The notes beneath the pieces are model-generated. The model ran no database searches. It saw only the letters and a program-made list of their open reading frames with translations, and was not told the origin of the DNA. Made by a program: the position numbers and the translations under genes. From positions 5,994,983-6,058,982 of the forward strand of contig NC_044923.1 in the NCBI RefSeq assembly GCF_003576645.1: DNA of 64,000 nucleotides, in the 5' to 3' direction. How positions within the stretch are numbered: the first letter of the stretch is position 1; each line of letters opens with the position of its first letter. Origin of the DNA: Ipomoea triloba (taxonomy: Eukaryota > Streptophyta > Magnoliopsida > Solanales > Convolvulaceae). This document shows, piece after piece, positions 43,081 through 55,346 of this stretch.

Positions 43081-43595
43081 ATTAGATAGATAATCTAGAC
43101 TTTTTATAATAATTTTTGGCGATGTACGTTTGCGTGCGTGCATGACGCGCACACACACATTCTAGTTACAAACAACTTCATATTATATTTTGTTTCCGGA
43201 TTATATTTTTTTCTTCCTAAAATTTACAGAATTAAAATCGTAGGAGGACCATGGGATTCTAATTCTATGAAAATGAGAGAATTCTAATTCCGTAGAATTG
43301 CAATTCTCTTCAACCAAACAAAGGAATTTAGTTGTCTTTGGAATTAAGTGGGAATGGAATTTTAATTTCCTCCAATCAGACGCCCCGTAAATATCAATTC
43401 TTAATTTAATTGCAAATATATATGTTCATAATTTTATGATAACAAATCAACATATATTTGTTAAATAACAAAATCTTATAAATGAATGATACTCATATTT
43501 CATTTTTATATATGAAATTTAATACAGATTAGCAATTATAATTTTTAATAACATATTAAATCTTTAGTCCGTGCATCGCACGGGTAGCATACTAA
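43081..43595 (+). mobile_element. Probable Helitron, 3' end
   Basis: 43569-43584 reads CCGTGCATCGCACGGG, a six-base-pair stem with a three-base loop. It is followed 11 bases later by CTAA (43592-43595) and then T. A short GC hairpin just before a terminal CTRR with a 3' T is the mark of Helitron 3' ends in plants. A 5' TC start was not proved; the interval start given is only a guess. 43245-43390 inside it looks like an inserted MITE related to the one at the right edge of the window (CAATTC and TCAACCAAACAAAGG words). Confidence 0.5.
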
Positions 43596-44234
43596 TATAA
43601 TATATGATGTAAGAATCGCATTCAAAATTTGAAATGAAACAAACAATATAATTCCCATTTTGGAATCATCCATAATCCATATCTCAATATCATCAGCACA
43701 TCCATATCATATTGTGCCAATCCATGCTTAATTTCGTAGTATTATTATTATTATTATTATTATTTTATATGATAAGGAAACCACACTAAGAAAAATTGAT
43801 ATGACAGACTTGATTAGGATGATATTTGTAAAAATCGAGAGTCTTACTCTACCTACTCGACCACCCATTTAACCCATTTAAGGACAACCTTGCTTATACA
43901 TATTATTAGTAGTATTTACATTACAAAACAAATAACACGAGCTTCGAATGGGAACATTCCAAATCCAATGGCTAAAATTAAACAACATGGTTCAATCTTG
44001 AAATGATGAATTTTGATAATCACTATAAGACACATCCTTTGATTATTATTGATCAAAGTTGTCACCATCAAGTTTTCTAGCTAATGAAAACAAATTATAA
44101 TCATATCCAAATCTTCCACCTTATCGTTAATGTCCTCGATCAAGCGTCACTAAATTTTGGATAATCTTAGAATGAAAGGGAATAGTAATTACTTTTAAAT
44201 ACCCAACCAAATCATATCACTTGTATATGCTATT
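43596..44234. other. AT-rich DNA with a (TTA)n run
   Basis: A (TTA)n microsatellite is at about 43738-43765. No gene was recognised. Confidence 0.4.
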
Positions 44235-44482
44235 AATAATGGTTAGTGTTGTGCCCGTAAGGGCAGCTCAAGTGGTAAGAGAGTTACACCTGCAGCCGAG
44301 AGGTCGTGGGTTCGAACCTCAAGCCCTTGAGTTTGTGCCGGTCAGCTATGGGTAACCTAGGCTGATTTACCTCCCTGTGGCTCTTTGCCGGCTAGGGTCA
44401 CAGGGCGAGGGCTTTACCCACATACTCACGTAGTGAGGAGTGGGGTTTACCTCGTTAATAAATAAATAATGGTTAGTGTTGT
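44235..44482 (+). mobile_element. tRNA-derived SINE (Au-like) with 18-bp target duplication
   Basis: AATAATGGTTAGTGTTGT at 44235-44252 is repeated exactly at 44465-44482. The 212-bp insert starts GCCCGTAAGGGCAGCTCAAG + TGGTAAGAGAG (A-box region), then GGTCGTGGGTTCGAACCTCA (B box). The body carries GATTTACCTCCCTGTGGCTC, GGGTCACAGGGCGAGGGCTT and GAGGAGTGGGGTTTACCTCG and ends in TAATAAATA rather than poly(A). The tRNA-like head and the body recall the widespread angiosperm Au SINE. The perfect 18-bp duplication suggests a recent insertion. Worn relatives are at 52960-53400. Confidence 0.9.
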
Positions 44483-44509
44483 TTCCTTTTCACTATTAGA
44501 AAGAATATA

Positions 44510-45065
44510 TAATTTTAGTCCTATAAATACTGTGAAATTACTATTTTTAGTCTCATATTTTCAATTTGATCACATTTAGTTTCATAATTTTACTAAGATT
44601 GACGCATTTGATCCTCTGTTACAATATTTATTCAGTTGAGTTTTATTTTTGAAATAATATATATATGATAATTTTAAAAAAAAATTATAGATGACATGAT
44701 AAATAATATAATATAGGAAAAGTTAATTTTTATCAAACAATATCTATCATATTATTGCTTATAATATTGATTGTCAACACTTTTCAACAAGAATAAGTGA
44801 CTAGAATTGTACTGTAAAATCATCATATTATTATTTATAATAACGTTTAAGAACACTTTTAAACAAGAATATGAGATTAAATTTGTAAAATTATCTAATT
44901 GATAGAAATTAAGGCAAGTATAATGAAAGTTGTAATAAAGAACCAAATACAATAATGTCAATAAAGCAACGAGAGTACGAAAATATAGTCAAATTAAAAG
45001 TTTGGACCAATTATGATAATTACATAATAATATTCATGAGACTAAAAATAAAATTTACATTTGGC
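44510..45065. mobile_element. MITE/foldback candidate
   Basis: The left end (TTTTAGTCCTATAAATACTG, TTTTTAGTCTCATATTTTCA) and the inverted right end (GTAAATTTTATTTTTAGTCT + CATGAATATTATTATGTAAT) share a terminal theme. Both inner flanks have TCAAATT/AATTTGA and a repeated ACACTTTT(A/C)AACAAGAATA (44779 and 44853). No gene is present. The ends are approximate. Confidence 0.4.
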
Positions 45066-45674
45066 TATTATATTGTTGAAACTTTCAACAATCTTGTAGT
45101 ATAATTAGCTAATATATGGTCAGATAGCTAGAAATTGACTTCAAAGTTATGTCAAAGCTAAGTTAAGACTTCAAGTTTGATCCAAAACATTTTCCAGACG
45201 AAGTGTGTAAATTCTGTTTTTCTTTTAAAAGATGGTTGGGGATGTAGTAAGCGTTAATTTAAAAATTATTGTAATTGATAGCAAGTAATTGTGATCGTTA
45301 CCTGTGAAATTATAATTGTATTAATCGTGATAATCCTATATATAAAATATAAATTATAGATATTGTGGGAAGTTTGAAACAATGGGTTTAGTGTCATTTG
45401 AAGGGAAGAATATTGAATTGTTTGGAGTGAGTTGTACTTATTATGTGTTTAGTCAAAATAATTAGGCCACCCAACCTGTCCCCTTACACCTCCTATACAA
45501 CAAAAAAAGAAAGTTGATGAGTTATGCTTAGTGATATGATAATGACATTGTTTGAAGGTTTCATCCAACCTTATTTAATCTAATCTATGTACATCTAACA
45601 ACATGCTTTACCAACAAGGCATTTCATGAAAACCATGACCCCTAGGCGTTATGTCGTTTCCACCTTCTTGTATA

Positions 45675-45900
45675 TATCTATTTTGCATTCATTAATTTAT
45701 TGAATACATCTTATTTTTATCCATAAACTAAGTACTTATGGATTAGTAATGATTCCAATTTCCAACCTTGTAAATAAACTAAAGGCGGGGGACTTCATCC
45801 CGTGCACAACTTTTAGTAATAATCCATAAATCAAAGATATTAAGGGAATTATATTTTATTTTGCATTTGTTAATATATTGAATAAATCTTATTTTTATGC
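45675..45900 (+). repeat. Direct duplication, ~182-bp spacing
   Basis: ATTTTGCATTCATTAATTTA + TTGAATACATCTTATTTTTAT (from about 45680) recurs as ATTTTGCATTTGTTAATATA + TTGAATAAATCTTATTTTTAT (from about 45862). Each is followed by sequence with AAGTA(C/T)(A/T)TATGG and CAATTTCCAACCTTGTAAATA / CAATTTTGTGAATAAAG. This is an old local duplication. Confidence 0.65.
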
Positions 45901-47950
45901 AGAAAACAAGTATATATATGGGTTTGGTATCAATTTCAATTTTGTGAATAAAGTAACAGTATTAAAATATAACAATTTGAAGGTGTCAATCAATATTGAT
46001 ACCTCTTGCATCGAGTACAACCTAAATTGGTGTATCTTGTACATGGTGCAATCCAAAACGTTTTTAGGTTGTACCCGTTGCAAGGGGCACTGATGTCAAT
46101 CGACATTATACACTTTTAGTAAAATAAGTCATACAAATAAATTAAAGTTTGACAATAATTTCTACATTATGTATAATTTTTTAAGAGAGAGATAAAATTT
46201 ACATTACCATTCATCGACTATAGCAGTATTTTTAGTTTTGATCCCGAACTTTGATTTTTTTTTTAATATCATTTTTAGTCATTAATCTTTTTTTTTTTGT
46301 TGAGTCATTAATCTTAAAATCCTTTCATTTTTAATCCTAAATACTCAAATCAAATTGATCTCACTACTTTGTAAAAATTTCACCTTATTGTATCTAAGCA
46401 TATCTAGGACATTTTGAATTAACTTTTTTAAATCGGTGATTAAAATAGAAAAAACGAATTAAAGTCTATATCGAAAATATGAAATAAAACTACTCATAAT
46501 TTTAAAAAGAAGTTGTACCAAATCTTATAACATAAAGTAAAGCTTACCCTTGATCCAATAAATTGACTAATTTCACAACCAATTAACATTTAAAACAAAA
46601 ATATTATTGAACGATCAAATGTGTTAATCCATATTAAATAATTAGAAGATAAGCATATCTCATATAGTATAATAGTACTTTAAAAGTATTCAATTCATTT
46701 TATATTTTGTCACACAAGTGGTTCGACTTTGATTAGGTTAATAGTTAATTACTTTTTAAATTAGTCTTCCCCTAATCAAGATGCTCTCTTAGCTTGCTTA
46801 AGATATTGTTCTCTTTCAATTAAGTCCAAATCAAACTACAATAGAATATTACCATTAGACCACATGACCTTTTCTTTGGAGTGGAGTTGGCATAATGTGG
46901 GATGGGGAATATATATAAAATATCTCATCCACACAACATACCAACTCAAACACAATGATGAAATTTGGAAGAAAGACCAAAGATTGAGTCTCACTAGCAG
47001 CAGTGTAGGAGTAACCTTTCAAAGTTAGGACCGTATTGTTTGTATGTAGTAAGTAAAAATTTAATTTTTGTGTTCAATTGAGTTACCATGATATACCTCC
47101 TTCTAGAAGTTCTACCGGGTCAGAGTCTGGGGCCAAATGGGGGGTGGGGAATTCAACATTGAGAAGAAACTCAAACACATTCAATAAAATACATTGAATT
47201 CTTTAATTACAAAAACCTCTCACATCCCTTGAAGTGTCTTCATGTTGGTGATGTAAGGGACAATTGGTGGGACCCACCCACCCCCCTTAATAACAATAAA
47301 CATTAATTATGCATCGTCAGATGTGGTTTGCCACCCATCTCCATCATTTACCAATCTTACAAAAAAATTGCTAACTTCATGTATAATATTAAAAAAATAA
47401 ATAAATAAAAAATAAAATTAATAAGTGTATTTTTAAAGAGTAAAATACCCGTCATACGTTCAGATTTTTACTGAATAAAAAGGAACAAGAAAAAACCATG
47501 CCCCACTTTTTTTTCTTTTTCGAATCGAACAGACCAATCACGATTCACGACACCTCAACAGAGAGTAAAAATTGATAGTACATGTAATATTACTTGTACG
47601 ATTTTTTGTTTTAAAATTTTTTATTTTTAAAAAAGCAGATCTACCTGGCATCATTTTACATCATAAGTCACAAGTGGGGCCATATGTTGACAGAAAACTA
47701 ACAAGGAGGAAATGTAGATGCTGCCTTTATTTTTTGTCTTAGTCTTGGGGCATATCAATCATGATGACCCCCAAACCCTTCAACCATTTCATAATATAAA
47801 CAATGAAAAGTATTTTTGGCTTCTTCTACTAAAACATCATGAAAATGATATATAACTAATAATAAAATTAAATTAAAATTATATTTTCATTGGTTTTGAT
47901 TTGAGTAATAATTATATACATACCCCACCCATCTTTCCCATTTATATGTC

Positions 47951-47952
<2 letters not shown>

Positions 47953-48000
<48 letters not shown>
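47953..48000. repeat. (AT)n microsatellite
   Basis: About 23 AT units followed by ACACACAC. Confidence 0.93.
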
Positions 48001-48008
<8 letters not shown>

Positions 48009-48846
48009 TATGTATTATTCACTATTGAAATTAATTCCCCTTTTACTTTAATTTTTTTTAATAATCTTTAGTTTTAACTTTTCTTATTTAACATAATTAT
48101 TAAAGTATTTTAAAATATATCCTATTTATTAAAATTAAATTCATCATTACAAGTTACAACAATTAAATTATAAATAACATAAACTTAAATGAAATGATGT
48201 ATCTTGTCTGAACTAAAAGTTTAAATTAGTCGTTAGGATGCACATTTCACGTAGACACAATCATACCAAATTGAAATTAATAGTTGAACCAGACATTTAT
48301 TAGTTATATAATATGCGCAATAACATAGTTATTTGCATAAGACATACATTTTAAGTCAGGGGGAGTGCAAAAATTTTTATTAAAAATATACTACGTATTA
48401 TCGAATTACTAAAAAATGTTATAACTTCGTATCATAAAAAAGATATAAATAATAAATAATATCAAATAATTATATTAATTATTTTTTTTATTCAATTTTA
48501 TTTTTTTTGTGGTAAGGACCGGAGAAGGGAAGAACAACACTAATTTTTCCACGGTCTTAATCATAATTTGATTTTAATAGCACGAATACATTAAATTATT
48601 AGGTTTTCTTTGAAGAAACAAATATGCAATGGACCACCTTCTCTACCTTGATTTTAATTTATTTTGTGTTAATTTATTTTCATAGATTTAGAAGGTATTC
48701 CTAATCAAATAAAAAAAAATAATAATAATAAAATATAAAATTTGAGGACTGCATGCCGACTACGAAATCCAGGAAGAGTACATAGGAAACGATTTTGACG
48801 CATTAAACTAACGTACGCCCCACGACCTGTCTCTCTCCGCTATAGT

Positions 48847-49044
48847 ATGAAAATTTGTAATTTTTATTTATTTTTTGCGGTCCTTTTCGTGATTTTCTTC
48901 TTTCACGCACGGTCTCATTCTAAAATATACGACGCTCTTCACCGCTATAATGCGCCCATCCTTCCTAAGCCTCCAGCTCCGTTCACACGTGGTGGGGCTA
49001 TCAATTATTTCATCCCTTATTTCTTTCTCAACATTTATATTTAG
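48847..49044 (+). CDS. Weak candidate for a small secreted peptide
   Basis: A 65-residue frame begins MKICNFYLFFAVLFVIFFFH, a convincing signal-peptide-like stretch. It is followed by a basic, proline-containing part (HRYNAPILPKPPAPFTRGG) and a hydrophobic end. The local sequence is less AT-rich than its surroundings, and it is preceded by a CTGTCTCTCTCCGC leader-like tract. No known peptide family is recognised and hydrophobic runs arise easily from T-rich DNA, so this may be chance. Confidence 0.15.
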   Translation: MKICNFYLFFAVLFVIFFFHARSHSKIYDALHRYNAPILPKPPAPFTRGGAINYFIPYFFLNIYI

Positions 49045-49211
49045 CCTCTCTTTGGCCGAGTTTATTTAGTAGCTTATAATTTATTTTAAAGTTATTAATG
49101 AAGTATAAACTCTATTCTCAAAAATAATATTTTTATATCAAAATAGAAAAGTATTATATGTGTTCTCAAAAGTATTACGTTTTTTACATATATAAATGTA
49201 TAGGGTCATAA

Positions 49212-49555
49212 TCAGGTGTGGCCGCCCCTTAACGTGCGGTCAGTGCAGCTACACCACTATGTATACAAATATACATCACTCAATGTTGAAAAATACACCA
49301 CACAAATATGCATCATTAGGTACGCATCACCAAAAAACACACCACTAGGTATGTAAATATATACCACATAGTGTTAGCAAATGCACCTTTAGGGACAGAG
49401 AAGTTATGGTGCATTATTTTGAGTGTGTGGTGTATTTTTTTTTGTATTTTTGTTTATTTTCATTGTGGTGCGTTTTCTAACATTTAGTGGTGCATTTTCG
49501 AACATTGAGTGGTGCGAACCGCACCGACCGCACATGAAGGTGATAACCACATTTG
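49212..49555. mobile_element. MITE with GTGCGGTC-containing inverted ends
   Basis: The left end (GGTGTGGCCGCCCCTTAACG + TGCGGTCAGTGCAG) is inverse to the right end (TTCGAACATTGAGTGGTGCG, CACCGACCGCACATGAAGGT, then AACCACA). The interior repeats CACCAC, AAATATA(C/T)A and ATTTTC words in both directions. About 340 bp, non-coding, duplication not resolved. Confidence 0.6.
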
Positions 49556-51109
49556 AACAGATTTCTAACAACAATTTTATTTCTGATTTAATATTACATT
49601 TGTTAGTATAAGAATTACATTTACATATTGACTCAACTTAACTCGACTCGTCTTATAGATCGCGTCTCAGGCAAGTGTGCACCCGAAAATTCTTGGTGGT
49701 GGACTAGCCATCTATTTATTAGCTGCAAAATAAAATAAAATAAAATAAAAGTTATAACATGAATGATGAATGAAGGGCGTTGGTACACGAGAATGCTGTG
49801 AGACGCGTCATGTAGTACAAGTTAATTACAATAATTTAGATGTTGTGTTGAGTATGACGTGTCGGAAACTTTGACGCCATTTGGCACATGGGCGTGATAT
49901 TGTACTCATGTACTGCCAACCAAAGAATATCTCTAAACTATACTAATAAATTGTGATATATCATATATATTTATTTATGACGACTTTTCTTATGATGACA
50001 AAAAGGAAAACACTAGATAAATGTTGATTGCGACAACCAGTATAAATACTTATTAGTGCGTGGATGGATGGATGGATGGATGGATAGATGGATGGATGCT
50101 TAATTCATAAAGCTAAAATGATTGACAATCATAAAGCATGTGTGGCCAATGGATCGATTATATGGAATTAGTGAGAATTATTAACGTAATAATTTGTTTT
50201 AAGCGATTGATATCAGTTAACACTTATAGTGCAGCTGAGATTGTTAGAATAAGTAAATCATGAAATGTGTCTCGTTTTAACTATCTATGTTTAACATACA
50301 CTAGTCTTTTATGATCCGAATTTATAAATTTATTTTGAACAGTTGACCATTTAAGTTGTGTCTTGAGACTTGAGAGCTTTTTTTTTTTTTGTTTAAACTA
50401 AAATTACTTAGAACAATACCGACCTAGATTCAATCAATTTTTTCCTTCCCAAAAAGTTGAATCCTCAATCCAAGGGCCCCCACGTCCTACCGCAACAGAG
50501 CAAATGGGAGGATGTAAACTATAGTAACTCAGCTGTATACAGAGGCTAAACATTTACTTACTGTAACAAAGAATTCCCTTCACTTTGAGATATTGCTTCT
50601 ACACTACTACTGGTGAGACCCGATTTCTGCTTTTTCTTCTTAAATTTATTCCTGCGACCAACTGAGCTACTCATGTGGGGCATGTTTGAATCAATTTTGT
50701 CTTGAGAATTGGTGGTTCTGCTTTGATTTTGACTTAGAACCAAAACTAAGATTGGAACTCTAGCTAATGTTTCGATCAAGGTTTATTTCTATTTTAATTT
50801 AGTTCCGTTCGAGATTAAAATTAACGAGAACAATTTGAAAAATATCTAATTGAAATTAATTTTGAACCGTTGATTTAAAATTGAAACCCTATATATCTTA
50901 TATAAATTTTCATGAATACAAAAACAAGATAAAAAAATTGGAGAATTATTTGAAGATAAATGAGTTACATTGTTATTGGAATTAATCCATTGATTTCTTT
51001 TACTTTTAAGAAGAGAGAAATTTTAGAATATCACATATAATAATATTGTGTGTAATTTATAGTTAATAGAGGTATATATGTTTTCGCCTTTAAAAAGTAC
51101 ATAATTTTG
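49556..51109. other. AT-rich intergenic DNA
   Basis: (AAATA)n lies at about 49729-49749. A block at 50460-50720 is less AT-rich and contains a 73-codon minus frame with a basic KFKKKKQKSG stretch, but no family was recognised. Confidence 0.35.
50061..50098. repeat. (GGAT)n microsatellite
   Basis: About nine TGGA units, one of them TAGA. Confidence 0.93.
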
Positions 51110-51340
51110 GCTTATTTGACTAGTATTAGTTGTTTGACTTGGTTAAAAAATTTGGTTAATCAACTCAAAAAAACTGATCAAAGCAAATTTTTTCAATTAA
51201 TTTTTTGAGAAAATTAATTATGTCAAACAACTATCTGCTAACATTAATTTACCAAACACATTTCTACAATTAATTAATCATATCCTCTAATCCAAACAAC
51301 TAACAACTATCAACTAACACAAGCATTTACTAAACATGGA
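51110..51340. mobile_element. MITE of the 13691-13983 family, diverged
   Basis: The right part, inverted, reads CATGTTTAGTAAATGCTTGT then GTTAGTTGATAGTTGTTAGT, like the ends of the nested MITE at 13691. The left part shares TAGTTGTTTGACTTGG. Ends are worn. Confidence 0.45.
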
Positions 51341-51559
51341 GAATATAATTTTATCAAAACATCCACTTCAACATTATTAAGCGCACCATCATAGAAATTT
51401 TCGTTAAACACAACATCTATATGGAATGAAAAGGCTAATTCCAAAACTAGAAAAGAAGAAAGTTCGTGGAAAATGCATGTGGTTGGTTGGGAAGGATATG
51501 TTTTTGATTTTGAATAATAATATATAATATTTCACTATGTACTTATCAATTAATCGATT

Positions 51560-51835
51560 TGGTGCTTCAACTATAGCGAAATTATTGATTTGATCATCAA
51601 TTATCATGATTACCAAATTAAGTTCTCAACTTTAAAAATTTTATCCAATTTCGTCCTCCCATCAATTTTAATCATAGAATGATAGTCAATTTGAGCGGTA
51701 GGATGATAATAGAGAACGAAATTGGGTAAGATTTTTAAAATTGAAAACTTAATTTGAAAAGGATGATAGTCTAGTACGAAATTGATAATTTTGAATATTG
51801 TCAAAAGACCAAATCAGTGATTAACTCATTAAATC
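51560..51835. repeat. Imperfect inverted repeat
   Basis: GGTGCTTCAACTATAGCGAA...AAATTAAGTTCTCAACTTTA on the left pairs loosely with TTTAAAATTGAAAACTTAAT...CGAAATTGATAATTTTG on the right, around a centre with GATAGTCAATTTGAGCGG. Probably a decayed foldback element. Confidence 0.45.
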
Positions 51836-52854
51836 ATTTTTAGTCTTTGGATATTTTCAAATCAATTAAATTTAGTCCAATATATTCAAAATATCTTCAC
51901 TATCACCCAAAAAAAAGTGTAACTTTATGAGAGTATTTGAGATTAAATTTTGTCAATTAAAAAGTACTAAAATTTTCAACCAAAAAAAAAAAAAAAGTAA
52001 TCAAATTTAAAGGGAAAAACATTACCGTAGTGAAGAAGAAAAAAAGTGGAATTAATTGGGTTTGGTGGCATCAAATTAAAGTGATGAGTTCAATGAAGTC
52101 AGAGCACATGTTCGACGTTAACGCTACTGTTTATATCGCCATTTTCAACACTTCTTTTTAACTTGATTGGTACCATTTTTTTCTTATATATATATGTAAC
52201 AAAAAAAAAATGAACTAACAAGAAAATGAAAACTTGTAACAATCTGAAAAAGTACAATTATTCTCCAACATCATCATCATAAACATCGTCATTAGTGCTG
52301 TATATTCATTTTAAGTAAATGGTGAGTTCATTGTGCATTGTTCATCATTTCAAATTGTGCGTACTATATTTAGGTAAAGACACAATGGATGGACATCAAT
52401 TCAGGAAAAACAAGAGAGAAAAGTGAACCGATACAATGCACACTCTCAAAAAGTTTAGCAACAAATCTCAAATGAATTAATGTTGATAATTAAGGTTTGA
52501 TTAAGTTAATTACACATAAATTACACATGTCGTGTAGTGGATGATCCGTAGAAAAGATGAACTTAACCTATGCTAATAACGAATGTGCTAGGAAGAAGAA
52601 GGTGAGTGGTCATTATTTATTTAGGGTCATCAATTATAGTAATTATGCTTGTGACTAGTAATTGTAATTTTTAGACTTTTATAAGTTAATAAATTTTTTA
52701 TTTTGAATTTCATGAATGTATTGTACACAATAAAGTTGTACTTTCACTTAAAAATTATAATTGATTTATAATGGTATAGTTATTATAATATTGAAACAAA
52801 AATGTTAATTTGGCCCCTATTGTCAATTTATAGTTCACTACTTTGGGGTAGCTC
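51836..52854. other. AT-rich intergenic DNA
   Basis: No gene was recognised. Confidence 0.35.
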
Positions 52855-52955
52855 CAAACAAAAAGTAAATATCACCTTCGCTGAAGCTCAAACCCACCTT
52901 CTCTCATGTGAAAGTGCAACCGAGTGCCAATAGACCATAAGGTCTTTGGCAATCC
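52855..52955 (-). mobile_element. SINE fragment (family of 5501-5690)
   Basis: Read on the minus strand it has AAAGACCTTATGGTCTATTG (A-box region), a spacer, and GGTGGGTTTGAGCTTCAGCG (B-box region). It is diverged and its tail is missing. Confidence 0.6.
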
Positions 52956-52959
52956 AATA

Positions 52960-53400
52960 GTTAGTTTGGTAACAATTAAGTTTTAAGTATGACTTTTCGT
53001 GAGAACTGTTTATTAGCCTTCTTAGTTTGAACCGACTAGATATGGCAACCAGCCTAGACTGGTTTACTTCCTTGTGGTTTGTTAGTTAGGGTCACAAAGC
53101 GGTAGTGAGTGCAGACTTTCTCATAACCAGTTTAGTAGACTCTATTAGAGGATAGATCCTTGATATGCTCTACATTTATCAAATTGGTCAGACAGTTAGT
53201 CTGATAACTATAAGGTTCTAAATTGGACTCCTCGTATGAGGTGTCTGTTGGTCTCCATAGTTTAAATCGGTAAACACAAAACAAAAGCAACTGTTAACTT
53301 TCTCGAAAAGTAAAGATTTGAATAGCTTCACATAATCTCATACAACTAACCAACCCATTTATTGGAGGCCATTATAGTGGATGGATAGATCCTTGATATC
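52960..53400 (+). mobile_element. Two worn Au-like SINE copies, ~230-bp period
   Basis: 52975-53145 contains GACTGGTTTACTTCCTTGTG + GTTTGTTAGTTAGGGTCACA, the counterpart of GATTTACCTCCCTGTGG...GGGTCACAGG in the copy at 44253. A second set follows from about 53185 (GGTCAGACAGTTAGTCTGAT, CTCCTCGTATGAGGTG). GATAGATCCTTGATAT(G/C)CTC occurs at 53151 and 53382, marking the repeat. Confidence 0.5.
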
Positions 53401-55346
53401 CTCAACATTTGTCGGAGTGTAATAAAATAGGGGGAATTAATTGATTGCATAGATAGATCCAAAACTTGGCAAATGGGGTGACAATAGCTTCAAGAGTGGG
53501 GAATCCATGGCAGCCTAATTTTCATGAACCACAATAACTGTGGGGGTATGCATGCTTTTCATCACAACTCACAAAATTAAAACTACTACTACTACTAGTG
53601 GTGCCCCATCTCATATCCCTTTCACATCCTCACTATTTATGCCTTAAAAGCCTGCAGGACACTTGCCTTCCCCACTTCCCTTAATAGCATTACAACTACC
53701 CAACATAACCCCTCTTTCAGCTTCTTGACATCTCACCCATCCTTTTCTACCCCCCCCCCCCCCACCCTCCTCACATTTAATATACTCATTCATTTTTATG
53801 GTCTACATGTATTTATTACCATAAAATATCACCCGCATTCAATTTTTTGAAAACCGACGGGTTCACCTCTTAAGTTATGGCTGAATAGTGATTTTCAGTT
53901 TTAACTGTTCATAAACATAGATACTAGCTCAATAAGTTTATACGTTGGAAAGAAATAAAACAACCAAAGAAACGTCAACAGAAGTTGAGGAAATCTAAGC
54001 CAAGCGACCCCGACTAGGCGTTGCCGATCAATGGATAACTAAGAGTAGTAGGTATGGCAGACTTAATTCTTGTGCATAAATACGTCGAGTGCTTGTTTGG
54101 AATTATCGTTACAAACACACTACATTGTGATTTTAGTTAACAATCGAGAACTAAAATTGATATTTAGTTATACATTAAAAGTAAAACATTAATAGGAGAG
54201 GACCACAACCACAACATTGTTAATAATTTTGGACTAAAGTTGTTAGTCAACCATAATTTAAAGATAAAAACTCTACTCATATTTATTTTTAATAAATGTC
54301 AAGATTTTTATAAGTATTTGACTATTTATAATTTAATTACAAATTGGTTGTATAAAATCACGCCAAACTTAATATATACATGAAACATTGTCCTAGTGTT
54401 ATTTTTATTGTACAATAGTAGTTGCACCTTAGATTTCTGTGGAAGAAATAAAGGAAATAAAATAAAAAGAAGTAAATTTTTCTTTTTCAAATATAGCTGT
54501 AAAAGATAAAATCCATATTTATTATGACAACTGATATTATTCAATACTCGACAAATATTCAACCACTCTATTATAGTGTAATATCTGTACAATATACTTT
54601 ATTTTACAGAGGTGTCAATTGAGCACAAGGTACTTAACTATTGTATTTTACACATACTATGGAGCTTATAGTAATTTTTTTTAAAAAAAAAAAATTCGCC
54701 TAATCATGGCTGCTTTTCTTTTATTTTTTTAAAAAAATATTTTTGGTTTCTATTTATGGTTGTCAATCAATGTAAGATCAAAGTAAGTGTGAAAGCCAAA
54801 ATGCATAGATGGGGACCACATTAGCATATGGATGCTTTCCACAATCCCAAAACTAGGATTCCCTACCCTGAGTTTGGCATACCACCCAATCTTTATTCCA
54901 TACCTATATCATAGTTATATGAAATTAAAAGAAAACTAGCCTAAACCAAACTGGATTATATTAATCTCATAAAATATAATTACTAATGCAGTAGGTAAAT
55001 TACAAACGTTAATTGAAAATATAAAAACTTACATGATTCTTTAAGTAACTGATTGTATATTGTGATTATCCGTGTTTTATCTATCATTTAATAAGATAAA
55101 TTAAGAGAAAGTTATTAACTCTATAATAACTCAGGTTTGATTCCCACAGATGATAAAGATCCGAAACACGCTGCGAGTTTACACAAAAAGAAAAATGAAG
55201 AGGGGATGAAAAAAATGAAAATTTTAATTCACTATTGTTCAAGAAAAGGAATATACAGAGAGAAATCTAATTTTCTACATTATCACAAAAAGGACTATTT
55301 TCCGTAATTCTTTTCCTCTGCTATTTTTTTTTTTTTCCTTTTATCA
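53401..55346. other. AT-rich intergenic DNA
   Basis: A C run lies at 53747-53763. No gene was recognised. About 55250-55346 is probably the 3'UTR of the RING gene. Confidence 0.35.

Larger units (their letters stand above)
46120..49200. other. AT-rich intergenic DNA
   Basis: No supported gene apart from the weak small frame at 48847-49044. 47953-48000 is an (AT)n microsatellite. 47275-47286 is a C/A-rich run. Confidence 0.4.

Noticed and set aside
44253..44330. A tRNA gene
   Set aside because: A and B boxes are present, but the sequence does not fold as a full cloverleaf and is followed by a SINE body with an 18-bp target duplication.
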